Source: Sneathia sanguinegens
Lineage (GTDB): Bacteria; Fusobacteriota; Fusobacteriia; Fusobacteriales; Leptotrichiaceae
Assembly: GCF_042033325.1 (NCBI RefSeq)
Contig: NZ_CP160095.1
Direction: 5' to 3' (one strand)
Length of the DNA stretch: 64,000 bases
Every line of letters begins with the position of its first letter. The stretch's first letter is position 1. Made by a program: the position numbers and the translations under genes. Positions 26,730 through 35,725 of the stretch are shown piece by piece. The notes beneath the pieces are model-generated. The model saw only the letters and a program-made list of their open reading frames with translations, was not told the origin of the DNA and did not search any database.

Positions 26730-28228
26730 TAGATAAAGAATATGATTATAAAGCAATAAATAAAGACAGAAAAAGTGGAGTTATAATGCATATTTCTTCT
26801 TTACCATCAAAATATGGAATTGGTACTTTAGGTAAAAAAGCTTATGAATTTTGTGATTTTATAAAAAAAGCAGGCTTTCATTATTGGCAAATATTACCAA
26901 TAGGACCAACAAGTTATGGAGATTTACCATATCAATCATTTTCATCATTTGCAGGAAATCCATATTTTATAGATCTAGATTTATTAGTAGAAGATGGTTT
27001 ATTAGAAAAAAGTGATTTTGAAAATTTAGATTTTGGCTCAGATAAATTGAATGTAGACTATGGAAAGTTATATAATAATAGATACAAAGTTCTAGAAAAG
27101 GCATTTTTAGCTTTTAAAGATCAGAAAAAATTAGAAAAATTTATTGAAGAAAATAAGGAATGGCTAGAAAATTATGCATTATTTATGGCATTAAAAGGAT
27201 ATTTTTTAGGTAAAGCCTGGGTTAATTGGGATGAAGATATAAAAAATAGAGAAGAAAAAGCCGTAAAAATGTATAAGGAAAAATTAAAAAAAGAAATACA
27301 ATTCCAATATTTTATGCAATATGAATTTTTTAAACAATATAATAAATTAAAAAACTATGTTAATTCAAAAGGAATAGAAATTATAGGAGATATGCCTATA
27401 TATTGTGCAGAAGATTCAGTAGATGTTTGGTCAGATAAAAAACAATTTAGACTAGACTTAGTTGGAGGATGCCCTCCTGATTCTTATGCTGATGGTGGAC
27501 AATTATGGGGAAATCCAACTTATGATTGGGATTTCATGAAAAAAGATTTATATTCATGGTGGATAAATAGAATAGAAAAATCAATGAAATTATTTGATAT
27601 TTTAAGAATAGATCATTTTAGAGGTTTTGAATCATATTGGGCAATACCTTATGGAAGTAAGACAGCAGCAACAGGAAGTTGGTTAAAAGGACCTGCAAAT
27701 GATTTATTTATAAAGGTTAAAGAAAAATTAGGTGACATACAAATAATCGCTGAAGATTTAGGATATACAACAAAGGAAGTTGTTGCTTTTAGAGAAGCTA
27801 CAGGCTTTCCTGGTATGAAAATGTTACAATTTGCCTTTGATCCAGATAATGAAAGTGATTTTTTACCACATAATATAGAAAGAAATTGGTGTGTTTATCC
27901 AAGTACACATGATAGTGAAACTATGCAAGGTTGGATAAATACAATGCAAGGTTCAAAGGAATTGAATTTTGCTAAAAAATATTTGAATCTTACAGAAGAA
28001 GAAGGTTATACTTGGGGATTTTTAAGAGGAGCTTGGTCAAGTGTTGCAAATATAGCAATAACTCAAATTCAAGATTTCTTCTGTTTAGATAATTCAAGTA
28101 GAATGAATGTTCCGTCTACCTTAGGAAATTGGAAATTTAGATTAGATGAAAAATTTTTAACAGATGAAAATGCAAATAAAATATATGAATTTAATAAAAG
28201 ATATTCAAGATTAAATAAGACTCTCTAG
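26726..28228 (+). CDS. malQ: 4-alpha-glucanotransferase (amylomaltase)
   Basis: 500-residue GH77 enzyme that transfers alpha-1,4-glucan segments between maltodextrins and releases glucose. Motifs: SSLPSKYGIGTLG near the N-terminus, nucleophile region ILRIDHFRGFESYW, acid/base region IIAEDLGYT, and transition-state stabiliser STHDSETMQGW. The length is normal for bacterial MalQ. It works with the glycogen/maltodextrin phosphorylase encoded at the end of the window. Confidence 0.95.
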   Translation: MIDKEYDYKAINKDRKSGVIMHISSLPSKYGIGTLGKKAYEFCDFIKKAGFHYWQILPIGPTSYGDLPYQSFSSFAGNPYFIDLDLLVEDGLLEKSDFENLDFGSDKLNVDYGKLYNNRYKVLEKAFLAFKDQKKLEKFIEENKEWLENYALFMALKGYFLGKAWVNWDEDIKNREEKAVKMYKEKLKKEIQFQYFMQYEFFKQYNKLKNYVNSKGIEIIGDMPIYCAEDSVDVWSDKKQFRLDLVGGCPPDSYADGGQLWGNPTYDWDFMKKDLYSWWINRIEKSMKLFDILRIDHFRGFESYWAIPYGSKTAATGSWLKGPANDLFIKVKEKLGDIQIIAEDLGYTTKEVVAFREATGFPGMKMLQFAFDPDNESDFLPHNIERNWCVYPSTHDSETMQGWINTMQGSKELNFAKKYLNLTEEEGYTWGFLRGAWSSVANIAITQIQDFFCLDNSSRMNVPSTLGNWKFRLDEKFLTDENANKIYEFNKRYSRLNKTL

Positions 28229-28250
28229 TACGAGAGCCTTATTTTTTTTC
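28214..28250 (+). terminator. Bidirectional terminator between malQ and the ABC-2 operon
   Basis: AATAAG-A-CTCTC / GAGAG-C-CTTATT forms an 11-bp stem with one mismatch, followed by T-runs on both strands (A-run before it). It serves the convergent malQ and ABC-2 ATPase genes; the ATPase stop codon lies inside the stem. Confidence 0.85.
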
Positions 28251-29228
28251 ATAAATTCTTTTTATTATTTTATCTATTTTTAATTCTTTAAATTTAATTT
28301 CTTCTATTTCAAGTTCTTGTAAAATTTTAATTAATACTTCTTTTTCAAGTTGTATATCATTAATTATGGTAAGATTTAAAATGTTTTTATCTAATGTATA
28401 GGAAGTTATGAGCTTATCGTCTAATAATTTATTTAAAAACACTTCTATATCTGTATATTCTTTTAAAGTAATTAAAATATTTTTATTTTTATTATAGTAT
28501 TCTTTTAATTCTTTTAAGCTATTATCATAAATTATTTCACCGTAGTTTATAATAATAACTCTTTCACATAAATATTCAATATCTCTCATATCATGTGTAG
28601 TTAGTAGGATGGTTACATTTTCATCCTTATTAATCTTTTTTAATGTTTTTAATATTTTGTCCTTTATAACAACATCCAAACCTATTGTTGGTTCATCTAA
28701 GAATAAAATTTTAGGACTGTGCAAGAGTGCACCAGCAAGGTCAGCCTTCATCCTTTGACCTAGGGATAGAGATCTAACTTGGCTATGCTTTATATCTTCA
28801 AGGTTTAATATTTCGTTTAAATACTCATATCTTTTGTTGAAATTTTCTTTTGTTAAGCCATATATTTCTTTTAATAAGCAAAGATTATCCCAAACAGATA
28901 AATCCCACCAAAGTTGAGTTCTTTGACCAAAAACGACTCCTATATTATATGAATTTTCTCGTCTATGTTTAATTGAATCTTTTTGATTTACAAGGCAAGT
29001 TCCAGAACTTGGTGTTAAAATTCCTGTTAACATTTTGATGGTTGTAGATTTACCAGCTCCATTAGGACCTAAAAAACCGACTATTTCACCTTCATTTATT
29101 ACAAAATTTATATTTTTAACAACTTCTTTTACAATCTTTTCTCTTTTAAATATACTTTTTCTTTTGTAGGTTACAAAATTTTTGCAAATATCTTTCACTT
29201 CTATAATATTATGAGCCTGAACTTTCAT
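28239..29228 (-). CDS. ABC-2 type transporter ATP-binding protein
   Basis: About 329 residues. Walker A GPNGAGKST, Q-loop region FGQRTQLWWDLS, signature LSLGQRMKADLAGALL, Walker B ILFLDEPTIGLD and H-loop TTHD are intact; the C-terminal 90 residues form an accessory domain. The FGQRTQLWWDL segment is typical of the uncharacterised ABC-2 group with paired DUF990-type permeases, as found here. ATG 29228 is favoured by GAGGGTG 9 nt upstream; GTG 29240 is too close to it. It overlaps the upstream permease gene by 20 nt. Confidence 0.88.
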   Translation of the reverse strand: MKVQAHNIIEVKDICKNFVTYKRKSIFKREKIVKEVVKNINFVINEGEIVGFLGPNGAGKSTTIKMLTGILTPSSGTCLVNQKDSIKHRRENSYNIGVVFGQRTQLWWDLSVWDNLCLLKEIYGLTKENFNKRYEYLNEILNLEDIKHSQVRSLSLGQRMKADLAGALLHSPKILFLDEPTIGLDVVIKDKILKTLKKINKDENVTILLTTHDMRDIEYLCERVIIINYGEIIYDNSLKELKEYYNKNKNILITLKEYTDIEVFLNKLLDDKLITSYTLDKNILNLTIINDIQLEKEVLIKILQELEIEEIKFKELKIDKIIKRIYEKK

Positions 29229-30009
29229 ATCTTTTTTCACCCTCTTTCCAAATAAATTTTGTGATATATATTAAGAATAAAATAATTAATATAAATTTTA
29301 ATAAAATAGAGAAATTTAAATTTTCTATTATTAAATATTTAACAGGATAATATCCGGTTAAACTATATGCTATAACATAAGTTAAAAGTATTCTAATAAA
29401 TTTTGGATATATTGTTAAAGGATATTTTGCAAATTCAGACATAGAGTATAAAGCACGAACTAAGTTAAAACTTCTTTTCAAGAAAAATGCAAAGGCTGTT
29501 CCTATTATTTTTATGCAAGTATAGACTATGCAGCCACAAATAATGAAAAATATTAATTTTAAAATGAAAAATATATCAATAGAAATTTTTAAAGATCTAA
29601 TAGAGTGTGAAAATAGTAAAATACCTATTAATATTTCACCTATAGCATCAAATTGAACTTTTTCTATTAATATTTGAAATATGGGATTAAGAGGTCTGGT
29701 TAAATATTTATCATAAGTACCTCTAATAACTCCATTGCTTGCAAAAAACCAAAGATAATCTGAATAAAAATGATCCAAGCCTTTTGTTATTTGTGCAAAA
29801 CTATATATAGCAAGCATTTGATAGAAATTAAAACCATTAATTTGTGGTATTTGTTGAAAAATTATCGAAATAAATAGAATACCGCCAATTTGCATAATCA
29901 TATATGCAAAAGTACCTATAAAAAAATTCAATAAGGAATTAGTAAAAATTTTAAATGAAAATTTAAAACGAATAAGATAAACTTTGATATAGTGTATAAG
30001 TAATTTCAT
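29209..30009 (-). CDS. ABC-2 type transporter permease (DUF990-like), second subunit
   Basis: About 266 residues with six predicted membrane helices. The segment DYLWFFASNGVIRGTYDKYL followed by TRPLNP is characteristic of the paired DUF990/COG3694 permeases, as is EFAKYPLTIYP. The start ATG 30009 is chosen because GGAGG lies 5 nt upstream; ATG 30021 has no ribosome site. It follows the first permease gene with a 1-nt gap. Substrate unknown. Confidence 0.82.
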   Translation of the reverse strand: MKLLIHYIKVYLIRFKFSFKIFTNSLLNFFIGTFAYMIMQIGGILFISIIFQQIPQINGFNFYQMLAIYSFAQITKGLDHFYSDYLWFFASNGVIRGTYDKYLTRPLNPIFQILIEKVQFDAIGEILIGILLFSHSIRSLKISIDIFFILKLIFFIICGCIVYTCIKIIGTAFAFFLKRSFNLVRALYSMSEFAKYPLTIYPKFIRILLTYVIAYSLTGYYPVKYLIIENLNFSILLKFILIILFLIYITKFIWKEGEKRYESSGS

Positions 30010-30010
30010 T

Positions 30011-30817
30011 TCAACCTCCATTTATTGATAAATATTTTTTTGCAGATGACCAAACAAAATATACTATAAGTGATAATAAGATACACCAGCAAAATTGTAT
30101 AAGAATGATTTTGTAAATTTCATTATTTTTAATTTGATTTAGTAAAATTGAAATTGGTGCAAAATTCATGTAATAAAATGGAGTAAATTTAAGTATATCT
30201 ACAAGGATTTTTGGTAAAAATATTAGTGGAAATAACTGACCAGTTATAAGGGTTAAAAGGGTACTTTTAAAAGTCATAAAGCCCCAAATATAGTTTACAT
30301 AAAAAGCCATTAAGCCAGTTAAAAAACTAAGTAAAAAATTTATTATTATACTAAAAATTAAGGTTATTATGTAAAATAGGATACTAATGTATGTTATATT
30401 AAAATTCAAATTATAATAAAATGTATAACTAATAAAAATAATTAAAATTGGAAAAATATAAAATAATAGTTCGAATGAAAAATCACCTAAACTTTCAGCA
30501 ATCAATCGTTTAAAATATGAAATTGGTCTTATAAAGTTATTTATTATCTGACCGCTATCGATTTCATCAGCAATGGTATATTCAGCTTCAGAGTCATAAA
30601 ATTTGGAGTTAATAGTAGAGAATATTGTATAAAGTAAGATAGAATTGAAATTAAAACCTTTTATTGATGTGTTCTGGTTATACTTATATACAATATACCA
30701 AATAAATAACATGCTAAATATGTTGAAAAAATCTACAAATAAGCTAATAATAAAATACCATTTATATACTAAATTTAATTTCCATATACTACGCATGTAA
30801 ATTTTCATAATATTCAT
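30011..30817 (-). CDS. ABC-2 type transporter permease (DUF990-like), first subunit
   Basis: 268 residues with six predicted helices. The loop EYTIADEIDSGQIINNFIRP and IAESLGDFSFELLFY match the COG4587-type permease that pairs with the following gene. AAAGGA precedes ATG 30817 by 9 nt. Together with the next two genes it forms a complete three-component ABC exporter of unknown substrate. Confidence 0.82.
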   Translation of the reverse strand: MNIMKIYMRSIWKLNLVYKWYFIISLFVDFFNIFSMLFIWYIVYKYNQNTSIKGFNFNSILLYTIFSTINSKFYDSEAEYTIADEIDSGQIINNFIRPISYFKRLIAESLGDFSFELLFYIFPILIIFISYTFYYNLNFNITYISILFYIITLIFSIIINFLLSFLTGLMAFYVNYIWGFMTFKSTLLTLITGQLFPLIFLPKILVDILKFTPFYYMNFAPISILLNQIKNNEIYKIILIQFCWCILLSLIVYFVWSSAKKYLSINGG

Positions 30818-30819
30818 AG

Positions 30820-31272
30820 TTAATTTTCCTTTGTTAATATATTAAGGATAGTATTTATAATTAATTGATTATATTGCCCTTTTCTATAAGCTAATATATT
30901 TTCATCTGAATTTTCAAAAGTATTAGGATATTCTTCTAATATTTTTGTAACTTTTATGCCATCAATTAAAAAGACACAGGGAATTTTATTGTTTTCAGAA
31001 AGCATATTTAATTTACCAAAATTGTCTTTTCTTGATAAATATTCCACATTTATGCAAAGTGAATTTAAACTTCTTATTCTTTCAACAATAGCTACTAAAA
31101 TTCTGCAATCAGGGCAAAAAGGTTCAGCAAAGATCAAAAGATTTTTCTCTTTGCTAATACCCTTTATTTTTTTTGTGTCTTCTGCAGAAATATTAATATT
31201 ATTTAATAAATTTTCTTGTTTTTCTTTATCTTCTTTTGAATTAAATTCAAGATATTTTTCAAAATTAGTCAA
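30820..31272 (-). CDS. Thioredoxin-like protein
   Basis: 150 residues with a thioredoxin fold; redox motif Cys53-Pro-Asp-Cys56 in FAEPFCPDCRIL, and cis-Pro segment KIPCVFLIDG. There is no signal peptide, so it is cytosolic. It resembles the thioredoxin-family group (TrxA-like, PF14595 type) rather than canonical WCGPC thioredoxin. It lies 2 nt before the ABC-2 permease gene and 12 nt after the SPFH gene; a functional link is not evident. Confidence 0.78.
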   Translation of the reverse strand: MTNFEKYLEFNSKEDKEKQENLLNNINISAEDTKKIKGISKEKNLLIFAEPFCPDCRILVAIVERIRSLNSLCINVEYLSRKDNFGKLNMLSENNKIPCVFLIDGIKVTKILEEYPNTFENSDENILAYRKGQYNQLIINTILNILTKEN

Positions 31273-31284
31273 GATTTTTCTCCT

Positions 31285-32160
31285 TTATAATTCTTTAATA
31301 TTTGTGATAAGACTAGCTAAATTTTGAATTTCACTAGGAATAATTATTTTTGTTGCCTGACCATCAGCTACTTTTGTAAGTGTTTCAAGAGCTTTAAGTT
31401 TTATAATTTTATCATCTGGTAGATTTTCATTTAAAATTCTTAAACCTTCACTTTCAGCTTTTTTAAGTTCTAGCATTGCTTGTGCCTTACCTTGAGCTTC
31501 CTTAATTTGAACTTCTTTGTGAGCTTCAGCCTTTAAAATAGATGATTGTTTTTCTCCTTCAGCTATTAGGATAGCTGATTCTTTTTTTGCTTGAGCATCT
31601 AAAATAGTTGCTCTTTTTTCTCTTTCAGCTTTCATTTCTTTTTCCATAGCTACTCTAATTTCATCAGGAGGTAAAATAGTTTTCAATTCAACTCTATTTA
31701 CTTTTATACCCCAAGGATCTGTAGCTTCGTCTAATTCAACACGCATTTTGCTATTTATGGTATCTCTTGATGTAAGAGTTTGGTCAACAGTTAAATCACC
31801 TATAATATTTCTTAAAGTTGTAGCAGTCAAATTTTCAATAGCAGATATAGGATTTTCAACACCATAAGTATATAACTTAGGATCTGTTATTTGAAAATAG
31901 ACAACAGTATCTATCATCATAGTAGCATTATCTTTTGTTATTACTGGTTGAGGTGGGAAGTCATTAACAGTTTCTTTTAAGCTAACTTTTTTTGCAATAT
32001 TATCAAATAATGGATTGATTATATTAAAGCCAGCTTTTAATTGTTTGTTATATTTACCTAAAGTTTCGATTACATAAACATTTGATTCAGGAACAATTTT
32101 AATACCAGTTATTACAAGTATAAAAATTATTATAACTAATATTGATAAAAATATAAGCAT
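31285..32160 (-). CDS. SPFH/Band 7 (stomatin-like, QmcA-type) membrane protein
   Basis: About 291 residues: one N-terminal transmembrane helix (1-22), a Band 7 domain (about 25-185, with VVYFQITDPKLYTYGVENP and KTILPPDEIRVAME), and a long Ala/Glu/Lys coiled coil (about 185-245). It likely forms large oligomeric membrane microdomain scaffolds. ATG 32160 follows the NfeD stop codon by one base, with AAAGG upstream, and is preferred to GTG 32172. The NfeD plus SPFH pair is a widespread operon. Confidence 0.9.
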   Translation of the reverse strand: MLIFLSILVIIIFILVITGIKIVPESNVYVIETLGKYNKQLKAGFNIINPLFDNIAKKVSLKETVNDFPPQPVITKDNATMMIDTVVYFQITDPKLYTYGVENPISAIENLTATTLRNIIGDLTVDQTLTSRDTINSKMRVELDEATDPWGIKVNRVELKTILPPDEIRVAMEKEMKAEREKRATILDAQAKKESAILIAEGEKQSSILKAEAHKEVQIKEAQGKAQAMLELKKAESEGLRILNENLPDDKIIKLKALETLTKVADGQATKIIIPSEIQNLASLITNIKEL

Positions 32161-32161
32161 A

Positions 32162-32581
32162 TTATTCATCACCTTTCTTTATTATCATTTTATTGCCTTT
32201 GTATGAAACGATTTTTACTTCTTCACCTATTTTTAGGTTACAGTCTTCAGAAATAGCAGACCAAATTACACCCTTGTACTTAACTTCATATTTATTTGTA
32301 CTAATAATTTTTTCAACTATAGCTGTATTTTCAGTTAAAAGTTTATCACAAATATTTTTTGAGGGTTTTATAAATTTATTTATAAATTTTTTTGTGCTAA
32401 TTAATAGAATAATTGACAAACAAATAAATATAAAAAATTGTATTTTTAATGAATCTGTAAAAATTGCTATAAACATTACAACAAAGGCTGAAATAGCAAA
32501 CCATATGGAAACTAAAGCTGGGATTATGAGTTCTATTATAAGAAATGCACCAGCTAACAAGCCCCAAAATAGTGTTAACAT
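32162..32581 (-). CDS. NfeD-like membrane protein
   Basis: 139 residues: three N-terminal helices (about 3-70) and a C-terminal OB-fold domain with GVIWSAISEDCNLKIGEEVKI, the NfeDb signature region. It is the short NfeD form without a ClpP-like protease domain. It partners with the following SPFH protein. AGGAGG before ATG 32581 lies right after the ancestral valS stop codon (32594-32592). Confidence 0.88.
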   Translation of the reverse strand: MLTLFWGLLAGAFLIIELIIPALVSIWFAISAFVVMFIAIFTDSLKIQFFIFICLSIILLISTKKFINKFIKPSKNICDKLLTENTAIVEKIISTNKYEVKYKGVIWSAISEDCNLKIGEEVKIVSYKGNKMIIKKGDE

Positions 32582-32653
32582 AGAGAGCCTCCTAAATTTT
32601 AAACTTGTTTAAATTGTTATTTAATTTTTCTAATTTATCAGTTAATTCTTTTT

Positions 32654-35227
32654 TTATGCCTTCTTCTTTTTTCGTATATTTTCTGGAGCTTTTTCCATGA
32701 AGGCTTTATTATTCAATTTATTATTTACTCTTTCAAGTTCTTTAGAAATTTTTTCAATTTCTTTTTGTATTTTTTCAATTTCTTTATTTTTATCAATTAA
32801 ATCAGCTAAAGGAACATAAATTTCAGTTTCACGAACTAATCTAAAACCGACTAAATCAGGGATATGTTCAATTTTTGAAACTTTAGTGACATTAGCTAAT
32901 TTTGTTAATATTTTTAAATTATCAATTAAAATACTAGCTTCTTTTTCATTTTTTGTAGCATATAAAATTTCAATTTGTTTAGCAGGACTTACATTAGCTT
33001 CTGCTTTAATATTACGAATTGCTGTTGTAGCTTCTTGAAGGAAACTAAAATCATTTTCTATATCATTCATAACTAGACCTTTATCATAAGTAGGAAATTC
33101 TGCTAACATAATAGTGTCTCCGCTAGTTTTAACATATTGCCAAATATATTCAGTAACATAAGGAATAAAAGGATGTAATAATCTAAGTGAATAATCTAAA
33201 ATATGTCTTAAAACCCATTGAGCAGTTAGCTTATCTTTTTTATCAGTAGAATTATATATTCTAGTTTTTGCAATTTCAACATACCAATCACAGAAATCAC
33301 CTTTGAAAAATTCATAAGCTAATTTACAACTTTGATCAATATTATATTCAGACATATTTTTATCAATTAAACCTGAAATATTACTTAATCTTGATAAAAT
33401 CCAAGAATCTTCAGTTTTAAATTCAAGATCCATAATAGAGGTATTTTTATCGAAATCTTCTAAATTACTTAAAACAAATTTTGAAGCATTCCATACCTTA
33501 TTTACAAAATTTGCTCCCATATCAACTAAGGCTTCATTAAATCTAATATCCAAACCTTGAGTAGTATTAAATAGTAAACCAAATCTTAGGGCATCAGCTC
33601 CTTTATTTTGTATTATATCTAAAGGATCAGGAGAATTTCCTAGAGATTTACTCATTTTTCTACCTATTTCATCTCTAACTATACCAGTGAAATATACATA
33701 TTTAAAAGGTATTTCATTTTTGAAATATAAGCTGAACATTATCATACGAGCAACCCAGAAGAATATTATATCAGCACCAGTTACAAGAGCTGAAGTTGGA
33801 AAGAATTTATCTAAATCTAAACTTTCATTAGGCCAACCCATAGTTGAAAAAGGCCAAAGTGCTGAAGAAAACCAAGTATCTAGCACATCATTTTCTTGAG
33901 TTAAGTTTGTAGTTCCTGCTTTTTCGCAAGCTTCTTCATAAGAATTTGCAACATAAATTTTACCATTTTCATCGTAATAAGCAGGAATTTGATGTCCCCA
34001 CCATATTTGTCTTGAAATACACCAATCTCTTATATTTTCAAGCCAATTATAGTAAATTTTTTCCATTCTTTTAGGTTCAAGAATAATTTCCTTATTTTTA
34101 ACAACTTCTAGGGCCTTTTTAGCTAAAGGTTTCATACGCACGAACCATTGTTTAGAAACACGAGGTTCTATGATATTATTACATCTATAACAGTGACCTA
34201 CAGAATTTTTATGTTTTTCTATTTTAACTAAAAGACCTAAATTCTTTAAATCTTCAACAATTTGTTTTCTAGCCTCAAATCTGTCAAGACCTTCATATTT
34301 GCCACCATTCTTATTTACATGTGCATCTTCTGTGAAGATATTTATAAATTCTAAATTACATCTTTTACCAACTTCAAAATCATTAGGATCATGTGATGGA
34401 GTCATTTTAACTGCCCCAGTACCAAATTCCATATCAACATATTCATCAGCAACTATAGGGATTTCTCTATTAACAAGAGGAAGTATAACCTTTTTTCCAA
34501 TTAAATTTGCATATCTTTCATCCTTAGGATTTACAGCAACTCCTGTATCACCTAGCATAGTTTCTGGTCTAGTTGTAGCAACAATAAGTTTTATGTCACT
34601 ATCTTTTACAGGATATTGTATATACCATAAAAAGCTATCTTTGTCTTCATGATCAATTTCATCATCAGCAAGAGCTGTTTTATCAAAAGGACACCAATTT
34701 ACTATATATTCACCTTGATATATTAAATCGTCTTCATATAGTTTGATAAAAGCTTTCTTTACAGCATCAGATGATTTTTCATTCATTGTAAACATTTCAC
34801 GAGACCAATCAAGCGAAGCACCAATTTTTCTTAATTGTTTTGTAATGATATTACCATACTTATTTTTCCATTCCCAAGTTTTAGCTATGAAAGCTTTTTT
34901 ACCAATTTTTTCCTTGGTTGTTCCTTGTTCTAAAAGCATTCTTTCTACCTTATTTTGTGTAGCTATTCCAGCATGGTCTGTACCAGGTAACCATAAAGTA
35001 TTGAAACCTTTCATTCTTTTATAACGAATAATAGAATCAGTTATAGAAGTATTTAAAACATGACCTATATGTAAAATACCTGTAACATTAGGTGGGGGTA
35101 ATATTATTGAATAATAAGGTTTATCATTGTCTAATTCAGGTGTGAAATATTTTTTTTCTTCCCAATTTTCATAAAGATTATTTTCTATTTCACAAGCAAT
35201 ATATTTATCTTTTAATAAATTAATCAT
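32654..35227 (-). CDS. valS: Valyl-tRNA synthetase (C-terminus altered by frameshift)
   Basis: Class I aminoacyl-tRNA synthetase of 857 residues. PPNVTGILHIGHVLN carries the HIGH motif, the editing domain contains ATTRPETMLGDTGVAVNP, and KMSKSLGNSPDP the KMSKS motif; GADIIFFWVARMI and the anticodon domain follow. The coiled-coil arm ends abruptly at APENIRKKKKA, whereas a -1 shift at cgA AAA AAG (plus-strand 32672-32666) continues as EEGIKKELTDKLEKLNNNLN and ends at 32592, just before the nfeD ribosome site. Either a base was lost from an A7 run, or the heptamer supports programmed slippage. The arm binds tRNA, so the short form may still work. Confidence 0.95.
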   Translation of the reverse strand: MINLLKDKYIACEIENNLYENWEEKKYFTPELDNDKPYYSIILPPPNVTGILHIGHVLNTSITDSIIRYKRMKGFNTLWLPGTDHAGIATQNKVERMLLEQGTTKEKIGKKAFIAKTWEWKNKYGNIITKQLRKIGASLDWSREMFTMNEKSSDAVKKAFIKLYEDDLIYQGEYIVNWCPFDKTALADDEIDHEDKDSFLWYIQYPVKDSDIKLIVATTRPETMLGDTGVAVNPKDERYANLIGKKVILPLVNREIPIVADEYVDMEFGTGAVKMTPSHDPNDFEVGKRCNLEFINIFTEDAHVNKNGGKYEGLDRFEARKQIVEDLKNLGLLVKIEKHKNSVGHCYRCNNIIEPRVSKQWFVRMKPLAKKALEVVKNKEIILEPKRMEKIYYNWLENIRDWCISRQIWWGHQIPAYYDENGKIYVANSYEEACEKAGTTNLTQENDVLDTWFSSALWPFSTMGWPNESLDLDKFFPTSALVTGADIIFFWVARMIMFSLYFKNEIPFKYVYFTGIVRDEIGRKMSKSLGNSPDPLDIIQNKGADALRFGLLFNTTQGLDIRFNEALVDMGANFVNKVWNASKFVLSNLEDFDKNTSIMDLEFKTEDSWILSRLSNISGLIDKNMSEYNIDQSCKLAYEFFKGDFCDWYVEIAKTRIYNSTDKKDKLTAQWVLRHILDYSLRLLHPFIPYVTEYIWQYVKTSGDTIMLAEFPTYDKGLVMNDIENDFSFLQEATTAIRNIKAEANVSPAKQIEILYATKNEKEASILIDNLKILTKLANVTKVSKIEHIPDLVGFRLVRETEIYVPLADLIDKNKEIEKIQKEIEKISKELERVNNKLNNKAFMEKAPENIRKKKKA

Positions 35228-35239
35228 AATTAATCCTTT

Positions 35240-35593
35240 CTAATTTTGTTTAAAAATTTTTAAAATGTACGGAAAAGGCTTTAAGTCATTTTCTAACCAT
35301 TTTTTTGTATATTTATATTGCATAAATAAAGAGAAAATATAGATGGCTATAAATACAATAATTGCTAGAATAACTCTAGCTTGATTATTCGTATATAGAA
35401 GTCTTAAAAAGCCTATTGTATAGATGTAGTAAAGCAAAGTCATAGTGAAATGCTTATTTAACAACTCACAGACGACAAAATGACTTTTATATGATAATGA
35501 CTGTGGTTTTATAGCGAAAAGTATTAGTGGTCCAAATAAAGGTATGAACCAACAAATAGTTAAAATTAACAAAAATTTTTTGTTTTCTTCCAT
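35240..35593 (-). CDS. Small membrane protein (possibly DUF4870-like)
   Basis: 117 residues with three or four hydrophobic segments (about 8-27, 50-65, 73-95). The start CWFIPLFGPLILFAIKPQSL followed by KSHFVVCELLNKHFTMTLLY is reminiscent of DUF4870 proteins, but the match is weak. It precedes valS by 12 nt on the same strand and is probably first in that operon. Function unknown. Confidence 0.65.
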   Translation of the reverse strand: MEENKKFLLILTICWFIPLFGPLILFAIKPQSLSYKSHFVVCELLNKHFTMTLLYYIYTIGFLRLLYTNNQARVILAIIVFIAIYIFSLFMQYKYTKKWLENDLKPFPYILKIFKQN

Positions 35594-35671
35594 ATTTTAC
35601 ACCTCTTTAACAAATTATTAAAATTATAGCATAAATGTATAGTATTTTCAATTAAGGAAGCACTTTAAACT

Positions 35672-35700
35672 TTGCAACAAAGGTTTAGTTATGGTATAAT
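35672..35700 (+). promoter_or_regulatory. Promoter of the exopolysaccharide operon
   Basis: TTGCAA (35672-35677), 17-nt spacer, TATAAT (35695-35700), about 26 nt before the first start codon. It is the only good promoter before the tightly packed run to 45.76 kb. Confidence 0.75.
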
Positions 35701-35725
35701 TAGCATATAAAAAAGGAAGGTTAAT

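Noticed and set aside
32666..32672. Taking the A_AAA_AAG heptamer alone as proof of programmed frameshifting
   Set aside because: Such A-runs are frequent in this AT-rich genome and no stimulatory element was seen, so it is reported only as a possibility.
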